This document shows positions 44,448 to 56,000 of a stretch of 64,000 nucleotides of DNA, piece after piece. The DNA lies in assembly GCA_030998225.1 (NCBI GenBank), contig JAPYXD010000467.1:248001-312000 (forward strand), in the 5' to 3' direction. Numbering within the stretch: position 1 is the stretch's first letter; every line of letters starts with the position of its first letter. Position numbers and translations under genes: made by a program. This DNA is from Diplolepis rosae (lineage: Eukaryota; Arthropoda; Insecta; Hymenoptera; Diplolepididae). The notes under the pieces are model-generated. The model was not told the DNA's origin. It saw only the letters and a list, made by a program, of their open reading frames with translations, and did not search any database.

Positions 44448-45962
44448 CAGTCCGTGCAAACCTAATGGAAAGGTGGTGGACCGTTAGCAACTAGCGCCGC
44501 GTACAGCACTGCGCATGAACTACCATTATATGTGCACGTGTTAGTGCATATACATGCATATGTAGGTTCTTTAAATGTGTTACAAAGAATATATTCAAAT
44601 AAAATTAAAAGGAAATTGAAGATTTAGCGCAAAATTGTGAAAATTTAATTCAAGAGTGAGAAGTTATGTTGATATCAACTCACTCTTTAATTACATTTAC
44701 ACAATTTTGCCTTAAATCATGGTTTTCTCGTCATAAATAAAAATCAAAAATATCTGTAATTTGTATTTTTATTTTCAGAAAATATAGTTGCTTAGCACAT
44801 TTTGCGTTGATTTTTGTATTACAAGATAATCGAACACTTTGTGGGGTCGAGATAGCTCTCTTCGGTGTTGTGTGAAAGTCTTCTCCAAGTACATCCTTGC
44901 TGCTTCCTGCTTCTGGGATATCTTCTGATTCTTTTTTCTGGAATATAGATTAAAAGCATTTAATTTATATGAATATTTGAAATTTATTTCGTAGGTATTT
45001 TATAAAATAAATAAAAATAAATTTTATAAAATAAAACTCCAGTCACATGTTTCGCGAAATTGTGGTGGGAATTTCTGACATTGTGGAATTACTATTGGCA
45101 ATTCTCAGCTATTTTTACATAAATAATCCTTTGTAATTTTATACTATATATGTACTTGCATCTATATCTTCAGTAACATTTAGACAGAAGTACACTGCCG
45201 GTCGAAATTATTTGTTCACTTGTTGTTTCAGCTATTCCTAAAGTGTCTTAATTTTTATGATAATAAGTTGAAATTTTTTTCCTATCATAAAATAAAAGTT
45301 AATAAAATTTTGCAAATAACAAATAAAACAAAATAAAAATAATAAAATAAACTAAATAACAAAATTGAAGAAATTTTTTTTTTCACAGAAAAATTTCTTC
45401 AATTTATATTGGAAAATACCATCTAGTTTTAAATAACGTTGGATTAATTCTGAATCATAGGTTGATAAGGTCGATATAGTAGAGTTCCGTTGTCACGTAC
45501 AGTGATACACTCTTCTAATGATCGACATAATCGACTGAAATGATTTAGAAAAATCAGAAAAAATAACAAAATGTTAATTTTATAGAAAAATATTTCAAAA
45601 AACTTGAAATTTCAATCATTCTGAAAAATATTAACAACTCTGAAATTAATTAAGATTTTTAAAAGTTTTTTGTCTCATTTAAATGGTAGGTTTTCATAGT
45701 ATTTTGCTAACTAATCAAGATATTTTCAGATTTTTTTTCCTGGATTTTACCCGGCGTCAAGAATGATACAAAAAGGTCATAAAATTTTAAAAATGTGTAG
45801 CTACTTACAAGAAAATTTTAAAAACCAATGTGTATCATATTTTAATAAAATTTATAGATTACTGTCTTCATTTGAAAATTTTCGACATGTTTGTACCATG
45901 TTTGACCCCAGGGTAGAATCCAAAAGAAAAATTCTAAAAATATCTTGATAAGTTAACAAAAT
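44448..45962 (-). repeat. Inverted segmental duplication, left copy
   Basis: Near-identical inverse of 62158-63660 (1515 versus 1503 bp). Contains, on the minus strand, the second exon of the THAP-type gene (about 44790-44940, 'ESEDIPEAGSSKDVLGEDF'), the right-hand part of a Tc1-type fold-back, and the ACAATTTTGC/GCAAAATTGT imperfect palindrome. The 61-codon frame at 45763-45948 is identical to the one at 62172-62357 because of the duplication; it lies in fold-back sequence and is not a gene. Confidence 0.92.
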
Positions 45963-45963
45963 T

Positions 45964-46850
45964 AGTATTACCGCACCCATTTAACTTCGAAACCTCAAAA
46001 ACCAACCCTTGCTAGGTCTAAATCTAGTGCATCAACATCAGCTGCTCTGGACAGGAGCACCATCATTCAACGCCTGATTAGGCGACGGGTAGAGACTCAA
46101 CGAGTTCAGAATCGACCAGACTATAAAGAAGATAGTAGTTCGGAAGACACAGAAGGGGATCAAGAACCACCCCCAATCCTCAGGAAAAGAAAAAGTGTGT
46201 TACCGAGCCTGAATTTACAAGAAAAGGCTAATTCTAAAAAGTAAAATATAGAAAAATCATTTTCAAAATTTGAACAATCCTTAAAGGCACATGAAGACTG
46301 GCTGGAGAAGGCAGAAGTGGATGAAGAAGCTCCGCTTTTTGAAGTCACAGCAGTTTCGGAAGGAGAAAATAACCAAGAGCTCCTTGATGCCATTGAAGAA
46401 ATGGAACCTGAAAGCGAGACGGAATTCACGAACAGGATTGAATCAGCTATCAAGATAGCTAAAGAACTACTAAAAGAGATTCAGGAAAAAATAAAGGTGA
46501 TAAATTCCGAAAGTAAGAAAAATCTGGACCCCGGTATTTCAACTTCAGATGAAGAAGCCCCGACCAGAAATCTACATGCTCACACCAGAAAAAGTGTTAC
46601 TTTTCACCCTGGAATAGCTTCAACCCCGGATGCTTTAGAGAAATATACCCCCTCAGCGCTAAGAAAACCTAGGGCTATTTCCACGCCCTTTCCTGAAAAA
46701 CTTGATAACGACCCTAACTTTAATCTATCAACTGACAAAAATAGTACTCGTAGAATGGGAATAAATATACCTACGTACTCAGACGAACTTACCATGGATA
46801 ACACTAGTTTGCCGTCTGATCATTCGCGACCATCAATCACTTGCCTGTGA
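45964..46850 (+). pseudogene. Errantivirus/gypsy-like gag remnant
   Basis: A plus-strand frame from about 45975 gives an Arg/Ser/Glu-rich region ('STIIQRLIRRRVETQRVQN'). A TAA stop at 46242 interrupts it, and it then continues 46253-46850 with acidic, helical sequence ('ELLDAIEEMEPESETEF', 'KIAKELLKEIQEKIKVI') and a 'KSVTFHPGIAS' segment. This matches the style of N-terminal Gag in insect errantivirus-like elements. Protease, RT and most of RNase H are missing downstream, where the sequence jumps straight to the late pol region. Described only; inactive. Confidence 0.6.
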
Positions 46851-48321
46851 AATGTCCAGTAGAACAGACGCACAGTAGTAAAAACGTGCAGGTCAGACTA
46901 AATAGCTGTCGAGAGAATCTCACTTATTTAAAAAGTAACTATGTACATTTTCTCTCGGCTGACTGTGAGTTTGTCACCCTCGTAAGCCGACTACTAGTGA
47001 ACTTGGGAGCAGTAGACCCTCAGGATCTGAAAGATAGGAAACCTAAAATAGGAGAAGTGCTTATCACTCCCTATAGACGCTCTAACATATATTCACTCAT
47101 AGTTAAACAAAATCATTTTGATGAGATAAACGAAGAATACGTTAAAGTAGCCGTACGTAATTTGAGAATAGCTTTAGAAAATGAAAAGATTTCGGAATTC
47201 CGCATCTCTAAACATGGATATTTTAGTGACACATTACCAACAGGAAAATTGCGCGAGGTACTAACTCAAGAATTCACTAATTCAAAAGTAGAAATAACGA
47301 TATGTTATGGCAACGTAAACTTACCACCAGAGGAGTTACGTACTCAAATTATTTCTGAAAATCATGAGAGTAAAATTGGGGGTCACAAAGAGATGAATAA
47401 AACATATCGAGGAATTAGAGAAAGATACATGTGGCCAGGACTAAAAGATCAAGTTACTGAATTTGTCAGAAAATGCGACATTTGCCAGAAACAAAAAATT
47501 GTACTGGCTAAAATTCATGACCCATGTTAACCACCAATACACCCCTCGACACCTTCGATAAAGTATCCCTAGACACAGTAGGGAAATTGCCTACCACCCC
47601 TGACAGTAATAAACATATTCTCACTATGCAGGACAATTTATCTAAATACTGCATAGCCGTCCCCATACCCGATATTTCAGCAACTACTATCGCCCATGCA
47701 ATAGCAAAGCATTTATTCTCACAATATGGAGCCCCGAGGGCCATACTCACAGACATAGGAGGAAGTTTCATCAATAATTTACTCAGAAAATTATCAAAAA
47801 TTTTCGGGGTAAAACAAGTTACCACCTCTGGATATAGACCGCAATCAAACGGATCCCTGGAAAGGAGCCATGCCGTATTGATGGACTACATAAGCACGTA
47901 TGCAGAAACCTATGACAATTGGGACCAACTTCTACCCTTCGCGATGTTTGCATACAACACCTCAATACATGAAGCCACTAAATTTACACCCTTTGAAATA
48001 GTATTTGGTAAAACCGCCCGCACCCCCAGTTCATTTCCAGACCCTGATAGATTAGAAACCTACGGGACCTATCTGCAGGAATTAATATTCAGACTATCGG
48101 AAATTAAATTGATAGCAGCAAAAAATTTGATCACCGCGAAGGAACATTCAAAAGAAAATGATGATCGAAAGGTAAAACCATTTTTAGGAAATGTAGGAGA
48201 TCAAGTATACGTCCAAAGGGAAGTTAAAACACGCGGAAAATTGGATAATAAATACCACGGACCCTACACCCTTATAAAAATATTAGACAAAAACAACGCC
48301 ATCTTAAATTGTATTTTTTAG
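46841..48321 (+). pseudogene. Errantivirus/gypsy-like pol: post-RNase H region and integrase
   Basis: 46841-47530 holds the segment between RNase H and integrase plus the HHCC zinc-binding domain ('HESKIGGHKEMNKTYRGI', 'KCDICQKQK'). A one-base shift at about 47515-47530 leads to the core domain (47524-48321). The catalytic D-D-E triad is visible: 'SLDTVGKL', 'ILTDIGGSF', and the E of 'NGSLERSH'. A GPY/F-type C-terminal part follows ('DNKYHGPYTLIKILD'). The frame stops at 48319-48321. Integrase inserts LTR-element cDNA into chromosomes. Only the shift and the missing upstream pol make it defective. Confidence 0.87.
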
Positions 48322-48366
48322 CGAGGAAAAAAATGATTGTAATGTTAGGGACGAACAGTACGTAAT

Positions 48367-48600
48367 TTGTATGGAAACCCCGCGACTCTATTAATCAAAT
48401 TGTACAAATGGGAAACTTGCTGCGAGTATTGTTATTTGAGGCGCCATACTATGGCAAATTGTAAAAAACAAATTAAACGAAACAAGCGGCTTCCCGACGA
48501 TCAGGAGCCAACTGAAGAAGACTCCTGGGGTCCTCCAAAAGGGGATGAAAATACAAATCTTATCTATCTGACGCCCAAGAGAAGTCTTCCTTCAATATAA
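48367..48600 (+). CDS. Short frame with one CCHC zinc knuckle (unknown)
   Basis: A 77-residue frame with 'CEYCYLRRHTMANC' (C-X2-C-X4-H-X4-C) followed by a basic and then acidic tail. Such knuckles normally end Gag, yet this lies downstream of integrase. It may be a displaced Gag fragment. The ATG is not strongly supported. Confidence 0.35.
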   Translation: MYGNPATLLIKLYKWETCCEYCYLRRHTMANCKKQIKRNKRLPDDQEPTEEDSWGPPKGDENTNLIYLTPKRSLPSI

Positions 48601-49132
48601 AATTCATAGAATACAACTTAGCTAGTAAAATTCGCTAGGAAACCCCTACTATTCATCACTACTAGTATTATAGATATATTCTCAGATACACATTATAACT
48701 AGATTAGGCGTACATTACCATTATAACCATATACAAATTATATTATACCCAACCATACAAATTTTGTAAAATAAATTAGAAGACGTTTAAACGTAAAATG
48801 TTCAAGCAATAATTCAAATCCCAAAACACCTATAGTATTTTATAATATTTATGCAATTGATTTGTAGTTTTAAAAACTCATTAACTATTTCATATTCATA
48901 CATATATAACTATATCACATTTATATTAAATAATTTTTGTTGTTTTAAATCGGCATATTCTGATTTCACGAAAATAAGGGAATAAAGAAATCAAGGGAGA
49001 GGATATGGAGGTTGCCTTATTCTTTCTTCCCTTATCAACACAACAACGTAACAAAAGATAACATCCCTGATAAAAAATTAATAAAATTCTAACACAAACC
49101 TTACTTTTGTAGACAAGTAGACAAGCAACAGG
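48601..49132. other. AT-rich non-coding stretch downstream of integrase
   Basis: No gene seen. A purine-rich run (GGGAATAAAGAAATCAAGGG and following, about 48976-49010) is present but not clearly a polypurine tract. Confidence 0.4.
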
Positions 49133-49345
49133 ATGATTACCCAGATCCTAGGCCAAGCAACAATAATCTGTACAGGAATACTACTTACCATGACAGGCAC
49201 GTCAGGAAACCCACAGAACTACGAAATCCAACCTTTCAATAACAACCCAGGATTATTCTACGAAGAATTTGAGATGCATGAATTTGGGTCTCCACATGCG
49301 TGTGTACACTCATACATGTGTATACCGAAAATTAAACTACACTGA
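49133..49345 (+). pseudogene. Errantivirus-like env N-terminal fragment (tentative)
   Basis: A 70-residue frame with an N-terminal hydrophobic segment like a signal peptide, then 'YEIQPFNNNPGLFYEEFEM', a pattern like the start of the mature surface region of insect errantivirus Env. It ends after about 20 more residues at a stop. There is no furin site, fusion region or transmembrane anchor. It follows gag-pol remnants of the same type on the same strand, which supports the call. Non-functional as seen. Confidence 0.45.
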
Positions 49346-49675
49346 CACCCCCCCCCCCCAACCGCCTCTCAACCACTTTCATTGTGTTTATATTGATAAG
49401 AAAAACCTTTCATATATGTTATAGCTTTTAGAGTAAAATTTATTTGACTAATATAACCTAGCTATTAAACTAAAAGGAAAAATCATAACACAAAATAAGA
49501 GAGACGGACAGAAGGGGAAGTTTTAGGGAGAAACAAAGAAAATTTTTGGAAGTGCCACGTCTGCCAGCCTCTCAAACGATTACATGAATTTAAACATTTT
49601 ATTCTATAATTATAAATGTGAATGTACAACGATTAACATAAATAAATATCATATAAATTTATAATTAATTTATAA
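49346..49675. other. Non-coding stretch with a C-run
   Basis: A run of about eleven C lies at about 49349-49360, then AT-rich sequence. Nothing else supported. Confidence 0.5.
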
Positions 49676-51092
49676 CTAATGATATGATGTAGGCAGCACC
49701 GGGTCCTCCGTTGGAAGTAGCACAACCTCAGGCTTCGGATCTGAAACACAAATCAATAAATGAGCAGCAAGAAAATGAAAAGAAGAAGAGAATTTAATTA
49801 AAGATTGAAAACGAGATCTACAACTTGCACCACGGAGCATCATAATGCGTCCCGCATCGGAACGGGAGGACGTGATAAGGGCCACGCAGGTAGCGCCCAC
49901 AGTGGCAGAAATCCCCCATGTACCAGGCACCACTGAAACATTCAAGAAAATGAGGATCATAAATAAAATATTCAAAATCAAGGCAATTCCAACGAGCAAA
50001 AGACGACTTACCCAAGGCAAACAGAAGGCAGCAGAGGAGAGTGTATACACTCCTGTACGGCGGGCGTGCCCACATGCGCTTCTGTAAGCGCTAGCAGCTC
50101 CAGTGCTCGAGCATGTCCCACCTCTTGCGTTCTCCTAGCAGCCTGGATCGCTAGAGTGCCAGCACCTCCGAATCAGCCTATTTCGGCGGCCACCCCGGTT
50201 CTCCCGGGCCACCCGTCGCCAGGTTCGCTGAAGCTGCCCCTGCTGCACGATTTCAGTGGAAAGAGGGAGGACCCGGGCCAACCACAAGCCCAAAGGACTC
50301 CGTGGGAGTTGGCGCGGACGCCCCTGCATACCTGAAACAGAAAGAAGAGGGACAATTCAAATTCAATAATCATCAAACGAAATAGGAGCCCTGATGCACC
50401 GCCCTGTTCAACACACCTAAACCAACCCTACTACCATACCGCGACGTTTGAGAGCATTTTTGAACCCTAAAATACGATATTTTAATTCCAGGGATGCCAA
50501 ACGCAACAACACCCCGGGATTCCTCAAATCTAAAACCGGGACTACCGAAAAGGTATCACGAGAAATAGATGGATCAAACAAGTCCTGACAAGCCAGGGTC
50601 ATCGCCTCCACGACCAGGCTTGAACGCACACCGCGAACCGACACATAAAAAACTCCTAAACGATCTTCGATTTCAGAGACCCGCACCTGGAGGCTGTCAC
50701 GTCGCGGCAAAAACAGAGTAGAATCCCCTGCAGAAGCAGGCGAACTCGAGGCACTCGGCTCCAACAGGGAAAGGTCGAAATCTGCAACCGAGTCGACCAA
50801 CGAATGTTCCGTAGGAAGACCGGAGGTTTGAGGGCTAGAGTAAGCTGGTGCACCGAACCACTCCAACAACAAGGCGTCCAGGAAGTCTCCGGAGTCGGAC
50901 ATTTCGACCCGAACCGAGATACTTCACGAATGCGGCACTACCCGAACAAATCATGTAAATTAAAAATGGGCACTTATCAGCTCCTTCGGGCACTGATGTT
51001 GCTCCCCTCACCAGGGAGAGAGAGTAACCGTGGTTTTGGCAATACTCGTAACTGATTGTCTCTACACTGGAAGAGGACCCTTCTTCCGCCAT
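49676..51092 (-). CDS. Unrecognised, probably spliced locus
   Basis: Minus strand. A start at 51092 gives 'MAEEGSSSSVETISYEYCQN' and runs to a consensus donor (CTG|GTGAGG, about 51012). A 161-residue frame at 50902-50417 ('MSDSGDFLDALLLEWFG', ending '...LKYRILGFKNALKRRGM') follows; its last ~90 residues are reminiscent of RNA-binding ORF1 folds of retroelements, a weak impression. A tttcag|GTATGC acceptor near 50337 opens an Arg/Trp-rich exon ending at GTAAGT (about 50011). Further tttcag acceptors lie near 49932 and 49741, the last leading to 'DPKPEVVLLPTEDPVLPTSY' and a stop at 49676. Splice signals are convincing, but I cannot make one continuous frame and recognise no domain. Confidence 0.35.
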
Positions 51093-51479
51093 GGTTGCTT
51101 GAGACTGAGGAGAAGATTATCCCCACGACCCAGCATGCAACGAGATGACATCATCTAAACCATTCAAAATCAGCCAAAAACCCTACCAAGGCAGAACTCC
51201 TAGGGAACACGTGCCCTACAACAAAGAACAAGATCCAAAATTTCGCCATGTCAACTTCTACATAAAATTGACACATGGCAACCGCAGCATAGTATCACCA
51301 TCCAGCATCTTCGAAAAATGACATAATCTTACAGCAACTGAATCCTCGGGTGTCACCGTTCTCAGGATACATATAGCCTAGTATAAAAAAAAACAAAACA
51401 AAACAAAATACAAAGAAGAACGCCTTGTCAAATTATAGTGAAAACTACTTCAGCCCTTGCAAACATCAGCTTGCAGCTG

Positions 51480-51760
51480 CAAAATGACATCACTATTCCT
51501 TAAGAAATATTTACTTACCAAGGAGATTCCGGAAGTGCAATCCACACCACAAATTATGGTTTTGCTGAACAACCAGAAGTCACACGGAGCTAAATCAGGT
51601 GAATACCGTGATTGCGGAACGATATTTGTTGAAGTTTTGGCGAAATGATCGCGTAAAACCAGTGCCGTGTGTGATGGTGCATTATCATGCCAAGAGTTGT
51701 TGTCCCATAAATCCGGCCTTTTTCTCCGAACAGCTTCACACTAATGAATATTTTTATGTG
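51480..51760 (-). pseudogene. mariner transposase remnant 2
   Basis: One minus-strand frame encodes the DD34D catalytic region: 'RKRPDLWDNNSWHDNAP', 'SHTALVLRDHFAKTSTN' and 'YSPDLAPCDFWLFSK' (the second and third catalytic Asp of the family). It then diverges. Only the central-to-C-terminal part remains and no terminal repeats are seen. It is a different mariner lineage from remnant 1, which has 'YSPDIAPSDYYLF'. Confidence 0.85.
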
Positions 51761-52653
51761 AAATTTGGCACAGATGTCACTAACAGTACTACCAATTTAT
51801 GGAAAAAAAATTTCAGTTTCGAAAATCCCGGGAAGTTTAAATTTAAAATTCACCTTTCAATTTGATCATAGTAGTACGTAAGCGGATAATTGATTACATC
51901 AGTTGCTGGTGGACTTGCATCCCTTACACCATACCTCCTGCAAAATTTATCGTTGTTTTGCTACCTCACGGAGACTCAAACGAAACCCAACTATCCTGCA
52001 AGGATTTGTGCGCGTTGACTTGCAATAATAGGAGTAATAAACGACATTTCTCTCTTTTGCCCTCCAATTTAAGAGGTAAACAAGTAAGTTACCAACTAAG
52101 TATCATTTTATGAAAACTTTTGCAACGACTTATCTATTTATAATAAATTACCTTATATATTCGTAAATTCAGTGTTTTATCATCATTGTGAACAACTCAG
52201 GGCCCATAGACCTGACAAGTGACAACGTACCCACAAACAAAAATAAATTATCAGGCCTTACCACCTGATATAATCAGCTAACCTCCTCCCTTACATCCAA
52301 AAATCCAACCTACCCTCGCCTTTTGCTCGGGACGTAACATAGTTTCAACTCGTAGGTAGAAAGTATGAGAATTTGAGTTCTATGGTTTCAATAGCTTTTT
52401 GGAAGTCCATTAGAATCTTAGGTGTCAGTGTGTTGAGTTGAGACTATGGGCCAGATTGCTGGTGTTCTGCGTTGGTGAGCTTAGGGACTCACACCGATTT
52501 TTTAAGTCCGTGTGGGTCATGCTTTCGTAGTGTGGGTGTACTCACATCTTCTCAAGGGCTGTGTAAACCCGTGCGACCAGGTTTTTAGGTAGACTTAGTC
52601 GCAAGGGTCAATGACATTGTTTGTATAAATAGGTAAGTATTCAAAGTATTCAA
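51761..52653. other. Non-coding stretch
   Basis: Short frames (for example 51862-52113) with no recognisable domain. Nothing else supported. Confidence 0.4.
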
Positions 52654-52666
52654 ACATTGTTTTTGT
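52654..52666. repeat. Target-site duplication of R1-clade copy 3, left
   Basis: ACATTGTTTTTGT, identical to 56860-56872. It directly precedes the T-run that is the inverted poly(A) tail. Confidence 0.88.
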
Positions 52667-53044
52667 TTTTTTTGTTTTTTTTGTTTTTTTTTTGGTGAGG
52701 AGGAAAAAATGGCAAAATCTTTTATAGACGTTGTACAGGACTCTCCTAGGACGGGTCTAGGCATACTTGTTAAAACCAGAAAACCCCCTCTCTCGAACCA
52801 ATACACCACCCACGGAACCGCCTTTCGGCTTTAAACTTCACAGGTGGTTGGTTCCATTAAAGTCGCGTACGACTCTTCCGTCATCCGTTCGCTCGGAACC
52901 TACATCCGCGGCCACACGCCCACCAGGCAAACCGGCTAGCCGCGCCACCCAGAGGAGAAAACATACAGATTCCACCCCCGAACGACGCGGACAGCCAAGC
53001 CTACCCGAGACGCAGGACCGCGGGTGCAGGCCCCGATGCGATTT

Positions 53045-56000
53045 CTACTGGCCCTCCCCGTTGTTTCGCTCCCGACGCCCATCAAGCTCTCTCGTCTTCA
53101 TCACAAGTGTGACGAATGACTCGATGAGCGTCCAGAACCGTTCAGACTCGAGCATGGGAGGGACCATCGTGTCAGGGGTAAGTTCGGAACCCACCGCCTG
53201 ACCGAGGACCTCCCTAGCCACACCCCATTTTGCGCAGACGAAGAGTGCGTGCTCTGCGTTATCCACCGGGAAATCGCAGTAGCAACACGTCTCCTCGTCT
53301 CTCTTCTTAAAGCGCCTCAGGTACGCGTTAAAACAGCCATGGCCCGAGAACGCTTGCGCCAAGTAAAAGCCGACTTCCCCGTGCTTTCTATTCAGCCAGG
53401 TGGCGAGCTCCGGGATCAGGCGGTATGTCCATCTCCCTGTCTGCTCACCATGCCATCTCCTCTGCCATTTCTCGACGAGTCTGCGCCTTCCATCCTTGCG
53501 GATGGCCTCCTTCGCGCGAGCGATTTCCTGCAGGTCTGCGCAGGTAAGCTCCTTGCGAAGCTGAAAGGTCTCTTTCCTTTCCTCCGCCAATAAATCTATT
53601 GGCGGGACGCTCGCTAGGACCAGCGCAGCGCTCGTCGAGATAGTTCTATATGCCGAAACTATTCTCAGCGCGACAAGTCTCTGCGCCGAGAACAGCTTCT
53701 TCTGGATAGCATGGTTTTGCAAGGCATTGACCCAGACCGGAGCTGCATAAAGCAGCTTCGAATGGACCACGCTCGCCACCAATCTTCTTTTCGCTTCCCT
53801 GGGTCCACCAATGTTTGGCATAAGCCGGGCCAAATTTGCTCCACATTGGATGGCTTTGGCAGCTGCGATCTTTAGGTGTTCGCCAAAGCTAAGCCTACGA
53901 TCTAGCTGCACCCCCAGGTACTTAATGCTTGTTTTCCACTCGACTTCATGCTCTCCGAGAACGATCCTCGGATATTGGAAGGATCTCCTGTCCGTAACGA
54001 GCAAAGCCTCGGTTTTCTCAGGGGCCATTTTAAGGCCTCTGCTATCCAACCAGCGCTTTGCTCGCCACAGACTTTCATTGATCCTCAGCTCTAGGATTCC
54101 GACGTCGTCAGCGGCGCACACGACAAGTGCGTCATCCGCGAAGCCGACGATGCTCGTTCCAGCAGGTAGGTCCATACGCAGAAAGTCATCGTACATGACG
54201 TTCCAAACGAGTGGACCCACCCGCGATCCTTGAGGAGCGCCACATGTCATCTCTTCTTGAAGAGACCATTTGTCGCCCTCGTATATTACCCACCTGTCGC
54301 TCAGATAGTCATCTATCATTCGCAACAGGTAGTCTGGAACCTTTTTCCGCATCATCGCCTCGATGCAGATGTCCCATCTCGCGGTATTGAACGCATTGCG
54401 TATGTCAATGCTAATCAACGCACAGAATCCCTTACGCTTACCAGTTCCTTTTCTTGCATTTGTGGCGATGTTAACCACAGCTTGGATGGCGTCCACAGTG
54501 GACCTGCCTTTCCTGAATCCGAACTGGTTTTCCGAGAGCCCGTTCTCCCCGACCAAGAGAGCCCGAAGCCGTTGTAGAATCAACTCCTCCAGAAGCTTCC
54601 CCATCGTATCCAATAAGCATATTGGTCTATACGACGAGGCAACCGCTAGAGGTTTGTTGCCCTTCCTCAGCAGGACCAACCTCTGCCTCTTCCAATCCGC
54701 GAGGAACCTCCCCTCCCGAAGACAGGAGTTAAAGGCTTCTAGGAGAATCTCCGGGTATGCCCCGATCACCTCTTTGAGGATCTCGTTCGGCACCCCGTCG
54801 ATACCCGGCGCTGTATTTGCCTTAAGCCTTCCACCCGCTCTCTTTAGTTCCTCGAGAGTGAAGAGTTCCTCGCGCCGGACCACGCAGGACATTCGGTCCT
54901 GTCTTTGGAACGGCTCCACGTGTGGGAACAAGCTTCGCACAATGTACTTGACTCGATCGGGATTATCCAGGCCTGGGGTCTTTCTTCTAGCCACCAATCT
55001 CTTGGTGACTATTTTGAAGGCAAGACCCCATGGGTCCTTCTCGACCTCACCGATCAAGTCTTTCCAGCATTGAAGTCGGCTTTTCTTTATGCCTCGCCTC
55101 AAAGCTGTTTTTGCCCCTTTCCATGCCTCGTGCAGCGTAGCATCCCCTTTTGAACGGGTGAATTTTCGCCGCGCTGCGAGGCATTCTCGACGTAGGGCTG
55201 CCAACTGGTCGTTCCACCAGTACATCGAACCCTTGGCTTGCCTGCGCTCACGGCGAGGCATCGAGTAGTCGCAAGCCGCGACCACCTTCTGCCTCACCGA
55301 GCGCACAGCAGCTTCAAACGACCCAGCAGGGCAGACCCAACCAAGCTCATCGATGAGCCTGGTTTCTTCGAGGTGTTCGCGAAGTCTCTCCCTGCTGAGT
55401 CGTCTCGTGTTCCAGGAGGGGCTTCTTCCTTCGCCGCCCCTAACCTTTTCCACCGCTTGACACACTTGTTCTAGGCTAAATTCGATGCACCGGTATTCAC
55501 TCAAGGTTATTACCTCGAGGACCGACCAGTCGCTTATCCTTGAAGCGAGGCGAGGTGCGGCAATCGTGAGGTCAATTATTGACCCTCCCGCTCCTCGTCT
55601 GAACGTGAAATCCCCGCCCTGATTTAAGACGATCAGGTCGTTCCTAGCGACCATCTCGCCAACCAAGACTCCCCTCCTATCTAGGCGGGCCTCACCCCAC
55701 TCGGGCGACTTACTGTTGAAGTCACCCCCTATGAGGGATCGCCCGATGGCCTCACTGAGGCTTTCCTCAAGGAGGAGGATCTGGGTCTCAAAGACATCGA
55801 AGGGATCGCCGGGGGAGAAGTAGCAGCTGTACACACGCACACCCGCCACCTCTACCCAAAAAAACCCCGCGTCGGTCTCCAGGAAGTCCCCGACGCCCAA
55901 ATCAGGGTTACAAACAAGGATGCCGGCCCTCCTTGATGCATCCTGATACCAAGCAGAGTTTTCGGACCACTTGTACTGCTCACTAATGAGCAGCACATCG

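Noticed and set aside
45763..45948. 61-residue protein identical at 45763-45948 and 62172-62357
   Set aside because: Identity is due to the inverted segmental duplication; the frame lies in AT-rich fold-back sequence with no domain.
50135..50335. Plus-strand Pro/Ala-rich frame at 50066-50335
   Set aside because: Opposite strand of a segment with minus-strand splice signals; composition reflects GC bias.
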